Shown in pieces: positions 56,031 through 64,000 of a stretch of DNA of 64,000 nt (the first letter of the stretch is position 1; each line of letters opens with the position of its first letter). The notes beneath the pieces were generated by a model that had not been told where the DNA came from, searched no databases, and saw only the letters and a list, made by a program, of their open reading frames with translations. The translations under genes were made by a program, and so were the position numbers. This DNA is from Lacinutrix sp. WUR7. GTDB lineage: Bacteria; Bacteroidota; Bacteroidia; Flavobacteriales; Flavobacteriaceae. Where the stretch lies: NCBI RefSeq assembly GCF_016864015.1, contig NZ_CP045067.1, positions 2,366,001 to 2,430,000 on the forward strand, written 5' to 3'.

Positions 56031-57068
56031 TTACTTTATAGGATAATAAATATCTGTTTGTATTTCTTCCGGTTTAACCGTTGTAGGATCATTAACATAT
56101 AATTCCCATACAGATACGCCATGCATTTCTAGTTTTTTGTCTTGCATGTATTCTCCAATTTTTACATGTGCTTGATAATCACCAGAACCGTAATTACCAT
56201 ATTTGGCAATTTTAACAGCTTTTCCTGCTGGTATATTAAAAGAAGTCATTCCAGGAGCAGGAGCTAATTCTTTTTTTAATAATAGGCCAATATAGAATTC
56301 CGCTTGTTTCGTTTCTTCATCCCATTTGGTGTAATAGGTTCCGGGAATATAATCTCCAGGTGTTAATTTGTCGGCAGCATATCTTCCTGCTTTTGGCATG
56401 AATTCCATGAAAAGTTTTGTCATTTCTTCTTGGGGTAAATCGGTAGATGTTTTTTGAATATAGCCTATAAATTTCTGAGAAGGTAAAGTTAGTTCCACAA
56501 CATCGCCTAGTTTGTAATCTACTTTTGGTATTTTGTTAAAAGCTTCGGTTACAATCGTGTCTAGTTTATTAAGCCCTTTATCGAACATGGTACCAAGGTT
56601 TTTTTCCATTCCGCCTTGAGCTGCCGCAAAAGCTTTAAACATAAAATTCATTTTGTCATGTTTCATTCCCCAAGTTACTTCTGTGCCATCTTCCACTTCC
56701 TTAAATAGCCAATAAACATCATTTGGTTCCATACCTGCAAAAGATATTTTTTGATCTATAGATGTATTAGGTGTTAGAGCAACAGTTTCCATATAACCTG
56801 GTCCTTCAGCACCTTCCCATGAATAATTAGCACCTACACCAGAAGTTTTTTCAGGATACGTAATCGTCATTGTTGGATCTTCTGCTTTCCATGGACCCCA
56901 GTTTTCCCAGTTTTTAAAATCGTTAATCTGATTGAAAACCATAGCTACTGGAGCTTTAATTAATTTGGTTCTTTTTACATCATAGCTATTTGGTTGTACA
57001 GCTACATAAATTAAAAAACCAACAATTAAAATCAGTAATAGAAATAGGACGTACTTAAAAATTTTCAT
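56031..57068 (-). CDS. SRPBCC and GyrI-like effector-binding domain protein
   Basis: The 345-residue product has an N-terminal membrane anchor (MKIFKYVLFLLLILIVGFLI), an SRPBCC (START/polyketide-cyclase-like) domain (about 30-175: VKRTKLIKAPVAMVFNQIND, NWENWGPW, SWEGAEGPGYM), and a GyrI-like/AraC effector-binding domain (about 190-345: LPSQKFIGYIQKT, PAGKAVKIAKYGNYG). Both modules bind small hydrophobic or drug-like ligands. This fusion is common in Bacteroidota and its role is not established. It is divergent from the DPP III-type peptidase gene 85 bp away. Confidence 0.85.
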   Translation of the reverse strand: MKIFKYVLFLLLILIVGFLIYVAVQPNSYDVKRTKLIKAPVAMVFNQINDFKNWENWGPWKAEDPTMTITYPEKTSGVGANYSWEGAEGPGYMETVALTPNTSIDQKISFAGMEPNDVYWLFKEVEDGTEVTWGMKHDKMNFMFKAFAAAQGGMEKNLGTMFDKGLNKLDTIVTEAFNKIPKVDYKLGDVVELTLPSQKFIGYIQKTSTDLPQEEMTKLFMEFMPKAGRYAADKLTPGDYIPGTYYTKWDEETKQAEFYIGLLLKKELAPAPGMTSFNIPAGKAVKIAKYGNYGSGDYQAHVKIGEYMQDKKLEMHGVSVWELYVNDPTTVKPEEIQTDIYYPIK

Positions 57069-57153
57069 TTTCTAAATTTTGTGTATTAACAAATATAGTG
57101 AATAAAAAAAAACACTAAATTTGAGATTGAAAAAAATCAATAATAATATTAAT

Positions 57154-59184
57154 ATGAAATTAAAATCTATTGTAAGCTTAACTTTACTTGCATTGGTAAT
57201 GCTAGCATGTAAAAAGGATAAAGCAGAAACCGAAGTAATTAAAGATGAACCTGTTGCGTTTAACTATAATGTAGAGCAGTTTGCAGACATTAAAGTGCTA
57301 CGTTATCAAATTCCTGGATGGGAAAATTTAACACTTAAAGAACAAAAACTAGTCTATTATCTTACACAAGCAGGATTGGCTGGTCGTGATATTAGTTGGG
57401 ATCAGAATTATAGACATAATTTAAAGATTAGAAAAGCTTTAGAATCTGTTTATACAAACTATCAAGGAGATAAGACGGTTGCAAATTGGGCGAATTTTGA
57501 AACGTATTTAAAACGCGTTTGGTTTTCTAATGGAATTCATCATCATTATTCTAATGATAAAATTAAACCAGAATTTTCATCTGATTATTTAACGCAACTT
57601 TTAAAGGAAACGAACACTACTTTAGAAGGTGAAGCTTTTGATGTTATCTTTAATGATAAAGATGCTAAAAAAGTAAACTTAACTAAAGATGTGGATAATG
57701 TGTTTTTATCTGCAGTTAATTTTTATGGACCAGATGTTACTACTGCGGAGGTAGAAGCTTTTTACAAAAAGAAAACATCTCCAAACCCAAAAAAGCCTTT
57801 GTCTTTTGGTTTAAATTCTCAATTGGTTAAAGATAATGGTGTTTTAAAAGAACGTGTATATAAATCTGGAGGTCTTTATGGTTCTGCAATAGATCAAATA
57901 ATTACTTGGTTAGAAAAAGCACAAAGTGTAGCAGAAAATAAGGCACAAGGTGATGCTCTTGGTTTATTAATTCAATATTATAAAACAGGAGATCTTCAAA
58001 CTTGGGATGATTATAACGTTACTTGGACGGCTGCAACCGAAGGAAATATAGATTATATAAACAGTTTTATTGAAGTATACAATGATCCATTAGGATATAC
58101 AGGTTCTTATGAAACAATTGTACAGATTAAAGATTTTGATATGTCTGAGAAGATGGCTGTTTTATCTGAAAATGCACAATGGTTTGAAGATAATTCTCCT
58201 TTAATGGATGCTCATAAAAAAGAGAGCGTTGTTGGTGTAACTTACAAAGTTGTTAATGTAGCAGGAGAAGCAGGAGACGCTTCGCCAAGTACCCCAATTG
58301 GTGTGAATTTACCAAATGCAAATTGGATTCGTGCTGCTGTTGGTAGTAAATCTGTATCCTTAGGAAACATTATTAATGCATACAATAATGCAGGTAGTAC
58401 AGGTCGTTTAAAAGAGTTTGTTCATGATGAAGAAGAGCTTAAATTAGAAGAGGAATTTGGTCAGAAAGCAGATAAATTGCATACCGCATTACATGAAGTG
58501 ATTGGTCATGCTTCAGGACAATTAAATCCAGGGGTAGGAGAAACGAAAGAAACTCTTAAAAAATATGCATCTACTTTAGAGGAAGGACGTGCAGATTTAG
58601 TTGGGTTGTACTATTTATATAATCCAAAGTTACAAGAGTTAGGTTTGGTGGATGATTGGAAATCTGTTGGAAAAGCAGCCTATGATGGTTACATTAGAAA
58701 TGGATTAATGACGCAATTAATTAGATTAAAATTAGGAGATGATGTTGAAGAAGCACACATGGTTAATAGACAATGGGTTTCTGCTTGGGCTTTTGAAAAA
58801 GGCTTAAAAGATAATGTTATTGAAAAAGTAACACGTGATGGAAAAACCTATTTCAATATTAATGATTACGAAAAGCTTCATGCTTTATTTGGTGAATTAT
58901 TACGCGAAACACAACGTATTAAATCGGAAGGAGATTACAAAGCTGTAGAAGATTTAGTAGAAGGTTATGGTGTAAAAGTAGACCCAGCAATTCATGCTGA
59001 AGTTTTAGAACGTAACAAACAATTTACATCTGCTCCTTATAGTGGTTTTGTAAATCCGGTGTTAGTTCCAGATACAAATGATGCAGGAGAAATTACTGGA
59101 GTAAAAGTAATACAACCAGGGACTTTTTCTGGACAAATGTTAAACTATAGTAGGGATTATAATTTTTTACCAGAAGTGAATTAA
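57154..59184 (+). CDS. Dipeptidyl-peptidase III family (M49) lipoprotein
   Basis: From the start at 57154 (MKLKSIVSLTLLALVMLAC, lipobox MLAC) there are 676 residues, the usual DPP III length; a TTG start 33 bp upstream is possible. Zinc motifs are HEVIGH (His447 to His452, the M49 HEXXGH form) and EEGRAD (Glu476, Glu477), which supplies the third ligand. DPP III removes dipeptides from the N-termini of short peptides. The lipoprotein signal places this one in the periplasm or at the cell surface, unlike the mostly cytoplasmic eukaryotic form. It is monocistronic and ends at a hairpin (59208-59247). Confidence 0.9.
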   Translation: MKLKSIVSLTLLALVMLACKKDKAETEVIKDEPVAFNYNVEQFADIKVLRYQIPGWENLTLKEQKLVYYLTQAGLAGRDISWDQNYRHNLKIRKALESVYTNYQGDKTVANWANFETYLKRVWFSNGIHHHYSNDKIKPEFSSDYLTQLLKETNTTLEGEAFDVIFNDKDAKKVNLTKDVDNVFLSAVNFYGPDVTTAEVEAFYKKKTSPNPKKPLSFGLNSQLVKDNGVLKERVYKSGGLYGSAIDQIITWLEKAQSVAENKAQGDALGLLIQYYKTGDLQTWDDYNVTWTAATEGNIDYINSFIEVYNDPLGYTGSYETIVQIKDFDMSEKMAVLSENAQWFEDNSPLMDAHKKESVVGVTYKVVNVAGEAGDASPSTPIGVNLPNANWIRAAVGSKSVSLGNIINAYNNAGSTGRLKEFVHDEEELKLEEEFGQKADKLHTALHEVIGHASGQLNPGVGETKETLKKYASTLEEGRADLVGLYYLYNPKLQELGLVDDWKSVGKAAYDGYIRNGLMTQLIRLKLGDDVEEAHMVNRQWVSAWAFEKGLKDNVIEKVTRDGKTYFNINDYEKLHALFGELLRETQRIKSEGDYKAVEDLVEGYGVKVDPAIHAEVLERNKQFTSAPYSGFVNPVLVPDTNDAGEITGVKVIQPGTFSGQMLNYSRDYNFLPEVN

Positions 59185-59522
59185 AAAGCTTTTGAAACTT
59201 CAGATTAAAAACAGAATCTAAAATTATTTTAGGTTCTGTTTTTTTTTGTTTTTCACTGTTTGAAAGGAATGTCTAAAGTCTTTTTTTTCTATGTTTTATT
59301 AGAGCTTTAAACGAATTAAAACCTATTCATTAATACTAAATTTTAGTAAAATAAAATTGAAAATCAGAAGAATAAAAAGGATTGTTATTATTTGAAACAT
59401 TATAGAAGGGTTTGGTTTCTTTAAATTTAAGGAATTATTAGAATGCATAAAATCCCCAATACAGGGGATTTTAATAATTAGAATAAATAAGCGTTTTCCC
59501 TAAAAAAGACTTACCATCCTAA
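59185..59522. other. Intergenic region, 338 bp, with terminators and a palindrome block
   Basis: A hairpin with a T run at about 59208-59247 (ACAGAATCTAAAA / TTTTAGGTTCTGT) ends the peptidase gene. At 59449-59472 AAAATCCCC and GGGGATTTT form a palindrome with conserved flank to about 59502, shared with 63665-63720. No ORF is convincing between them. Confidence 0.6.
59449..59502 (-). repeat. CCCC-GGGG palindrome block, copy 1
   Basis: Read on the minus strand it lies 21 bp after the stop of the 988-residue cargo gene. It consists of a conserved flank (TAGGGAAAA, then an AT stretch with TCTAATTAT) and a 9-bp stem hairpin, AAAATCCCC/GGGGATTTT. TAAATTTA lies 19 bp beyond. It could be a terminator of the cargo gene or a promoter-linked operator. 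Confidence 0.5.
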
Positions 59523-62489
59523 TTAGTTTTTAATAATTCGTTTGGTGTAATATCTACCTTCCACTTTAAATCGGATTAAATACATGCCAACTTCTAATTT
59601 TGAAACATCCATTGTAGAAACTGCTCCTTGATTTTGTATGACTTTTTTACCATTTAAATTGAATATTACAATTTCGTTTATTTGCATATTTGTGGAAATA
59701 TTTAAAATGCCTTCCGTTGGAACGGGGAAAATCTTAATTTGATTTTTGGTTATCGTTTCTTCTTCAATGCTTAAAGAACTATCTACAACAGTGACCGTAA
59801 TTGTAATGGAGGTTGCATTACCAAAACCATCTGTTATCGTTAATGTTACGGGATAATCTCCAACCATTGAAAAAGTATCTGTGTCTATACTTAATACGAA
59901 AGTACAATTGTCGGAAGAGCCATTATCGACATCCTCTGGTGTAATAGTTACCCATGGATTTCCTTCTAAATCTACAGTGATATCTTGACCCGCTACCGCC
60001 GGATCTATAGTGTCTTGCACTGTAATTATTGCCGTTGCAGCATCGCTATTATTAATAGCGTCATTTACTGTTAATGTAACGGTGTTTTCTCCAATATCAT
60101 CACAAGTAAATGTGGTAATATCTAAGCTAGAACTCGCAATGCTACAATTGTCGGTAGAATTATTATCTACCATATTTGGTGTAATACTAGCACTTCCACT
60201 TGCATCTAATTGCACGGTAATATTTTGTGTACTTGCTGTTGGATTAATGCCATCTTCTACCGTGACGATTGCAGTTGCGGTTCCTGTGTTGTTACTGGAA
60301 TCTGTTACCGAAAGCGTTACTGTATTTGTTCCTAAATCCCCACAAGAAAAACTAGTAATGTCTAAACTGCTGCTTGCAATAGCACAATTATCGGATGAAC
60401 CATTTTCTATTTGAGATGCTACAATACTTGCAGTACCATTGGCATCTAATTGCACGGTAATATTTTGCGCAATAACTGTTGGGTTTACGGAGTCTTCTAC
60501 CGTAATAATTGCAGTTTCCGTATCACTATTATTGCTTTGGTCTGTAACGGTTAAGATAACGGTATTGTTTCCTAAGTTAGCACAAGTAAAAGCGGTAATA
60601 TCTAAACTAGAACTGGCAATAGTACAATTGTCTGTGGAGTTGTTATTTACCATATTTGGCGTAATAACAGCGTCCCCATTAACATCGAGTTGCACGGTAA
60701 TATTTTGTGTAATAGCTGTTGGGTTAATACCGTCTTCAATAGTAACAATAGCGGTTGTGCTATTGCTGTTTCCGAAAGTATCTTCCACAGTAAATGTAAC
60801 CGTGTTTGCTCCTAAGTTTGTGCAAGTAAAAGCAGAAACGTCTAAACTGCTACTTGCGATAGAGCAATTATCTGTCGAACCATTTTCTATTTCCGAAGGC
60901 GTAATACTTGTTACACCATTTGCATCTAATTGGATGGTGATATCTTGTGAAATTGCTACAGGATCTATACTATCTACAACAGTAATAGTTACATCTTGTG
61001 TGCTTACTTTGTCTTCGGCATCTGTAGCTGTAATGGTTACCGTATTAGTACCAAGGTTTGCACAGGTATAATCAAATTGTGTTTGATTTAATACTACCGA
61101 AACTAATTCGCAATCGTCAAAAGTACCATTATTAACATCTGCAATTGTAATAGAGGCTTGTCCGTTTGCATCTAGTTCTGCAGTGATGTTTGGATGCACC
61201 ATAATAGTAGGAGGTAGGTCATCATAAACATCGACATCCAATGCAATTTTGTATAGCGAATAATTACCATCTGCATTTTTTATGCTTAACCAAATATCGT
61301 GTAAATCACAGGTTACTAGATTGGTTGGTATTTCTACCAAGTATTCATCGGTATTTCCTGTTGGTGTTAAAGCAGCAGCAGTTCCTGTATCAAAGCCTAA
61401 TTCGGCATCATATAAAAATTCAGCTTCCGCTAAAGCAGCAGGTGGTTGGTTATCTTCGGCTTCAAAAACATAAAATATTTTCTTTTCGTATAAGCTCCAA
61501 TCTCCATTTAGATTTTGAATACGCATTCCTAGTTTATGAAAACCCGCAGCTAATGTTCCTAAAGGAATTACAAAGTTCTGCGACGTTTCATTCGGACTAC
61601 CAGAAATAGTCAAAGGATTGCCATTTCCTTGTCCAGGATCTGCATCAAACCAATATTCTGCTCCTGCAATGTTAGAAACAGGATCGCTTCCTGCAATGTC
61701 TTCAGAAACATAAAATACTTTATTATCGTACAAACTCCATGTCCCATCCAGATTTTGTGTCCGTAAACCTATGGTATGAAATCCAACATCTAGTGTTCCT
61801 AACGGAATAACAAAGTTTTGTGAAGTATCACTTGGGTTTCCAGAAATAGTTAAAGGATTTCCGTTTCCTTGTCCAGGATCTGTATTAAACCAATATTCGG
61901 CTCCTGCAATATTAGAAATAGGATCACCTCCTGCAATGTCTTCAGAAACATAAAATACTTTCTTATCGTATAAACTCCATGTTCCATTTAGATTACGTGT
62001 TCGTATTCCAATATTATGAAAACCAACATCTAATGTGCCTAATGGAATTGCAAAGTTTTGTGAAGTTTCACTAGGGCTTCCAGATATAGTTAACGGATTT
62101 CCATTTCCTTGTCCAGGATCTGTATTAAACCAATATTCAGCTCCAGCTATATTTGAAATAGGATCGCTTGTATTAATTTCTTCTGAAACATAAAAAGTAA
62201 CATTTTGATATAATCCCCAAGTACCAAGATTATCTTGTGCTCTAACGGTTAGCTTATGAAAGCCTTCATTTAAACTAGTTATTGGTAAATTTAAAGCTTG
62301 TGTAAGTTCGCCAGTATTTGCGTTTGCAGTTACCAAAGTACCATTACCTAATCCAGGATCTGTACCAAAATAATATTCTAATTGTTGAATGTTTTGCGAC
62401 GTTACTGTAGCAAAACTACAAAAGAATAGTAGTATAAATCCGAATAGATAATTTTTTGGCAAGCGCATGTTTTTTTGTTGCGCTTTCAT
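59523..62489 (-). CDS. T9SS type A cargo with repeated domains and seven HYR-like domains
   Basis: The 988-residue product has a signal peptide (cut near TVTSQ; a second ATG at 62468 may be the true start). Residues 35-345 hold four copies of a roughly 80-residue unit with AGAEYWFNTDPGQGNG and GFH-(K/N)-IG. These are followed by a shorter fifth unit, then about seven immunoglobulin-like HYR repeats (DxINPT, QNITVQLDANG, SSSLDITAFTC, TNTVTLTVTD), each with conserved Cys pairs. The end is the type A T9SS signal (IKIFPVPTEGILNIS to KRIIKN). It is an exported, surface or released protein, role unknown. It starts 2 bp after the upstream cotranscribed gene's stop. Confidence 0.9.
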   Translation of the reverse strand: MKAQQKNMRLPKNYLFGFILLFFCSFATVTSQNIQQLEYYFGTDPGLGNGTLVTANANTGELTQALNLPITSLNEGFHKLTVRAQDNLGTWGLYQNVTFYVSEEINTSDPISNIAGAEYWFNTDPGQGNGNPLTISGSPSETSQNFAIPLGTLDVGFHNIGIRTRNLNGTWSLYDKKVFYVSEDIAGGDPISNIAGAEYWFNTDPGQGNGNPLTISGNPSDTSQNFVIPLGTLDVGFHTIGLRTQNLDGTWSLYDNKVFYVSEDIAGSDPVSNIAGAEYWFDADPGQGNGNPLTISGSPNETSQNFVIPLGTLAAGFHKLGMRIQNLNGDWSLYEKKIFYVFEAEDNQPPAALAEAEFLYDAELGFDTGTAAALTPTGNTDEYLVEIPTNLVTCDLHDIWLSIKNADGNYSLYKIALDVDVYDDLPPTIMVHPNITAELDANGQASITIADVNNGTFDDCELVSVVLNQTQFDYTCANLGTNTVTITATDAEDKVSTQDVTITVVDSIDPVAISQDITIQLDANGVTSITPSEIENGSTDNCSIASSSLDVSAFTCTNLGANTVTFTVEDTFGNSNSTTAIVTIEDGINPTAITQNITVQLDVNGDAVITPNMVNNNSTDNCTIASSSLDITAFTCANLGNNTVILTVTDQSNNSDTETAIITVEDSVNPTVIAQNITVQLDANGTASIVASQIENGSSDNCAIASSSLDITSFSCGDLGTNTVTLSVTDSSNNTGTATAIVTVEDGINPTASTQNITVQLDASGSASITPNMVDNNSTDNCSIASSSLDITTFTCDDIGENTVTLTVNDAINNSDAATAIITVQDTIDPAVAGQDITVDLEGNPWVTITPEDVDNGSSDNCTFVLSIDTDTFSMVGDYPVTLTITDGFGNATSITITVTVVDSSLSIEEETITKNQIKIFPVPTEGILNISTNMQINEIVIFNLNGKKVIQNQGAVSTMDVSKLEVGMYLIRFKVEGRYYTKRIIKN

Positions 62490-62491
62490 AA

Positions 62492-63607
62492 TTAATGCGC
62501 TTTTGCGTTAATTGTTACATTAATATTACCGTTTTTTGGTACAGCTCCATCATAACTAATTACGTCTAGCGTAGGGATTCCTTTTGGATTACCAATAGTA
62601 TTATATAAAAAACCATTGTTGTATAGGCCCATTTCAGAACCACCACCTCCACCAGTAAGTGCAGGAGATCCAGCTTGTAAGGTTAGATCTTCTTCTAAAC
62701 GTATGGTTGGATTATACGCACCCGTTCCTGCAAGGCTAGTACTGACTGTACTATCTACATTTGTAAATAAAGGATCTGTGTTTGCTAATGTATTAGATTC
62801 TAAATGTGTGCCTCCACTAACATTTGCAAATACAGTATTAAACGTATCAGCGTAATTATAAATTAGATTATTAGATAGGTTAAAATCACCGCTTCTAAAA
62901 TTGATAACAGATTCACCTCCATAATTACTAATAAACATGTTGTTATATAAAATAGCGGTACCAGAAGGATTATTATTTCTAAAAGTAAGACTGCTCTGAA
63001 ATCTAAATACATTATTTGCAATAACAGAACTGGTTGTATTGTAAATATATAATGGCGTGGGAGAATCAAATATATTGTTAGAGAAAAGTACATTGGTAGC
63101 ATCTTCATATATATAATTGACGCTTTTTAAAATGCAACCTCTTACTTTTACATCATCAATAGAAACAATTGGTGCTGCTTGACCTTCTCCAAGTTGTAAA
63201 GAGCTAACATTACATTCGTAAACAGTTAAACCTACAAAAGGAGGTGCTACTAGAGCACCAGAACTTTGAGGATATAATGAAGAAAGTTTTAAGCCTTTTA
63301 AAGTCACATTTGATGAGCGAATAATAACTCCATCTAATAGTGATATTTTAGAAGGTTCGCTATGAGAACGACCAACTATAGTTAATTCTTTATCTATGGT
63401 AACAGCACCGTAGGATGTGCCAGAAGGTTGCACATAAATAATATCTCCAGCTGAAGCAGCATCATGTGCAGCTTGAATAGTTTGGTGTGTGGTTGTCGAA
63501 CCAGAATTATTATCAATAGTGATAATGGTTTGTGCTAGAAAATTTGTTGAGGCAAGCATAAAGCATGCCATTAGGACATTTTTGAATGTTTTTGTAAATG
63601 TTTTCAT
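62492..63607 (-). CDS. Secreted parallel beta-helix protein
   Basis: The 371-residue product has a signal peptide (cut near TNFLAQ). A PbH1-type right-handed beta-helix follows from about residue 40, with NosD-like turns such as TIQAAHDAASAGDIIYVQPSG, ITIVGRSHSEP-like and NVLFSNNIFDS / SVIANNVFRF. Gly/Ser-rich loops near the end (LTGGGGGSEMGLYNNGF) resemble pectate-lyase-like folds. No T9SS tail is visible, so it may use another export route or work with the adjacent cargo. It is first in the operon with the 988-residue gene. Substrate unknown. Confidence 0.85.
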   Translation of the reverse strand: MKTFTKTFKNVLMACFMLASTNFLAQTIITIDNNSGSTTTHQTIQAAHDAASAGDIIYVQPSGTSYGAVTIDKELTIVGRSHSEPSKISLLDGVIIRSSNVTLKGLKLSSLYPQSSGALVAPPFVGLTVYECNVSSLQLGEGQAAPIVSIDDVKVRGCILKSVNYIYEDATNVLFSNNIFDSPTPLYIYNTTSSVIANNVFRFQSSLTFRNNNPSGTAILYNNMFISNYGGESVINFRSGDFNLSNNLIYNYADTFNTVFANVSGGTHLESNTLANTDPLFTNVDSTVSTSLAGTGAYNPTIRLEEDLTLQAGSPALTGGGGGSEMGLYNNGFLYNTIGNPKGIPTLDVISYDGAVPKNGNINVTINAKAH

Positions 63608-63639
63608 AATATAAAATATTTGTTGATTAATAGTATTAG

Positions 63640-63720
63640 CAAAGTAGGAAAGGGTGCAATACGAAAAAATCCCCAGTACTGGGGATTTTTGATAATTAGA
63701 GATAAAAAGAATTTTCCCTA
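63640..63720 (-). promoter_or_regulatory. CCCC-GGGG palindrome block copy 2, with promoter of the cargo operon
   Basis: On the minus strand TAGGGAAAATTC (from 63720) is followed by TCTAATTATC, then a 13-bp-arm perfect palindrome at 63665-63690 (AAAAATCCCCAGT and its complement). TACTTTG at 63640-63646, a close -7 box, lies 18 bp further on. The 62492 gene starts 33 bp beyond that box. Placement upstream of a promoter without a good TTTG element suggests an activator site. Confidence 0.5.
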
Positions 63721-63737
63721 GTAACTAATTAGTCAAA

Positions 63738-64000
63738 TTATTTTTTTAGGATACGTTTGGCTATAGAACCGTTTTCAGTATCTAGTTTTAAAATATAAAT
63801 ACCAGTTGGTAAGTGTGCAATGTTTAGAAAGTGTGTATTACTTTCAAATTCTTTTTGCAATACTTTTTTGCCTAAAATATTATATAGTGTGGCACTTGTT
63901 TTAGAAGTATTATTTAAAGTAATATGTAATAATGAATTTGTTGGATTAGGGTAAACCTGGATAGCTTGTAAATCATTTTCTGCAATACCTAACAAACTAA
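63738..64000 (-). CDS. T9SS type A cargo protein, C-terminal end only
   Basis: The frame is open to the window edge, so only the last 86 residues are seen. They are a type A T9SS domain: IQVYPNPTNSLLHITL, LYNILGKKVLQKEF and LPTGIYILKLDTENG, ending KRILKK, much like the tail of the 988-residue protein. The catalytic or adhesive part lies outside the window. The palindrome block is 18 bp after its stop. Confidence 0.88.
   Translation of the reverse strand, partial: SLLGIAENDLQAIQVYPNPTNSLLHITLNNTSKTSATLYNILGKKVLQKEFESNTHFLNIAHLPTGIYILKLDTENGSIAKRILKK

Noticed and set aside
59995-61609. Plus-strand ORFs of 120-210 residues in the 988-residue cargo gene
   Set aside because: They mirror the HYR repeats on the other strand and lack their own start context.
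1-64000. Prophage, insertion sequence, integrase or defence genes
   Set aside because: No transposase, integrase, phage structural, restriction or CRISPR-associated motif was recognised on either strand.

Overview
The window comes from a marine-type member of the Flavobacteriaceae (Bacteroidota). The evidence is an AT-rich genome, type IX secretion system (T9SS) sorting domains on several cargo proteins, a PorP/SprF-type protein, a glutamine synthetase II and III pair, promoters of the Bacteroidota type (TTTG about 20 bp before TAnnTTTG), and many small flavobacterial families (DUF3078, DUF4197, DUF1684). I cannot name the species.

Layout. (1) 1-22.7 kb: the 3' 19.7 kb of a giant surface-protein gene, then a PorP/SprF-type outer-membrane protein and a PorE-like OmpA protein, ending at a strong terminator. 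The giant product has at least 6,584 residues: about 40 SdrD/Cna-B-like domains in two tandem families, 24 copies of a 47-residue calcium-binding (thrombospondin type 3) repeat, and a type B T9SS signal. (2) 22.8-25.9 kb: tRNA-Arg(ACG), a very small conserved protein and a secreted endonuclease I. (3) 25.9-29.3 kb: a BlaI/BlaR-type regulator and M56 sensor pair with a long palindromic operator, divergent from a Na+/Ca2+ exchanger. (4) 29.4-32.8 kb: divergent glutamine synthetases II and III. (5) 32.9-38.3 kb: small envelope proteins, purM, a DUF3078 protein, and an unusual ABC operon of one ATPase and two paralogous membrane proteins of about 95 residues. (6) 38.3-43.5 kb: prfA, pyrF, a BtuF-like protein, DUF4197 lipoprotein and purU. 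(7) 43.7-48.7 kb: fused isobutyryl-CoA mutase icmF, intergenic repeat elements, an OsmC protein, a 33-residue metallothionein-like protein and a SigZ-type sigma factor with a Cys-rich tail. (8) 48.8-53.7 kb: a one-lobe DEAD-like protein, two four-helix-bundle proteins (one broken by an in-frame TGA), an Lrp regulator, a VOC protein, an MFS transporter, DUF1684 and crcB. (9) 53.9-64 kb: an uncharacterised 687-residue two-domain protein, an SRPBCC/GyrI-like protein, a DPP III-type peptidase, and a T9SS cargo operon with a further cargo gene running off the end.

How the parts connect. The first three genes look like a cargo, outer-membrane partner and cell-wall/periplasmic anchor set for T9SS. 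The last 5 kb again encodes T9SS cargo, this time with type A signals. Between them lies mostly housekeeping metabolism (nitrogen assimilation, purine and pyrimidine synthesis, one-carbon and branched-chain acyl-CoA metabolism). I see no prophage, insertion sequence or CRISPR array. The most unusual items are the giant repeat protein, with about 5,690 consecutive residues lacking Lys and Arg; the metallothionein/SigZ pair; the tiny-subunit ABC operon; the BlaI-type operator; the nonsense-interrupted four-helix-bundle gene; and the duplicated CCCC-GGGG palindrome block beside the terminal cargo genes.
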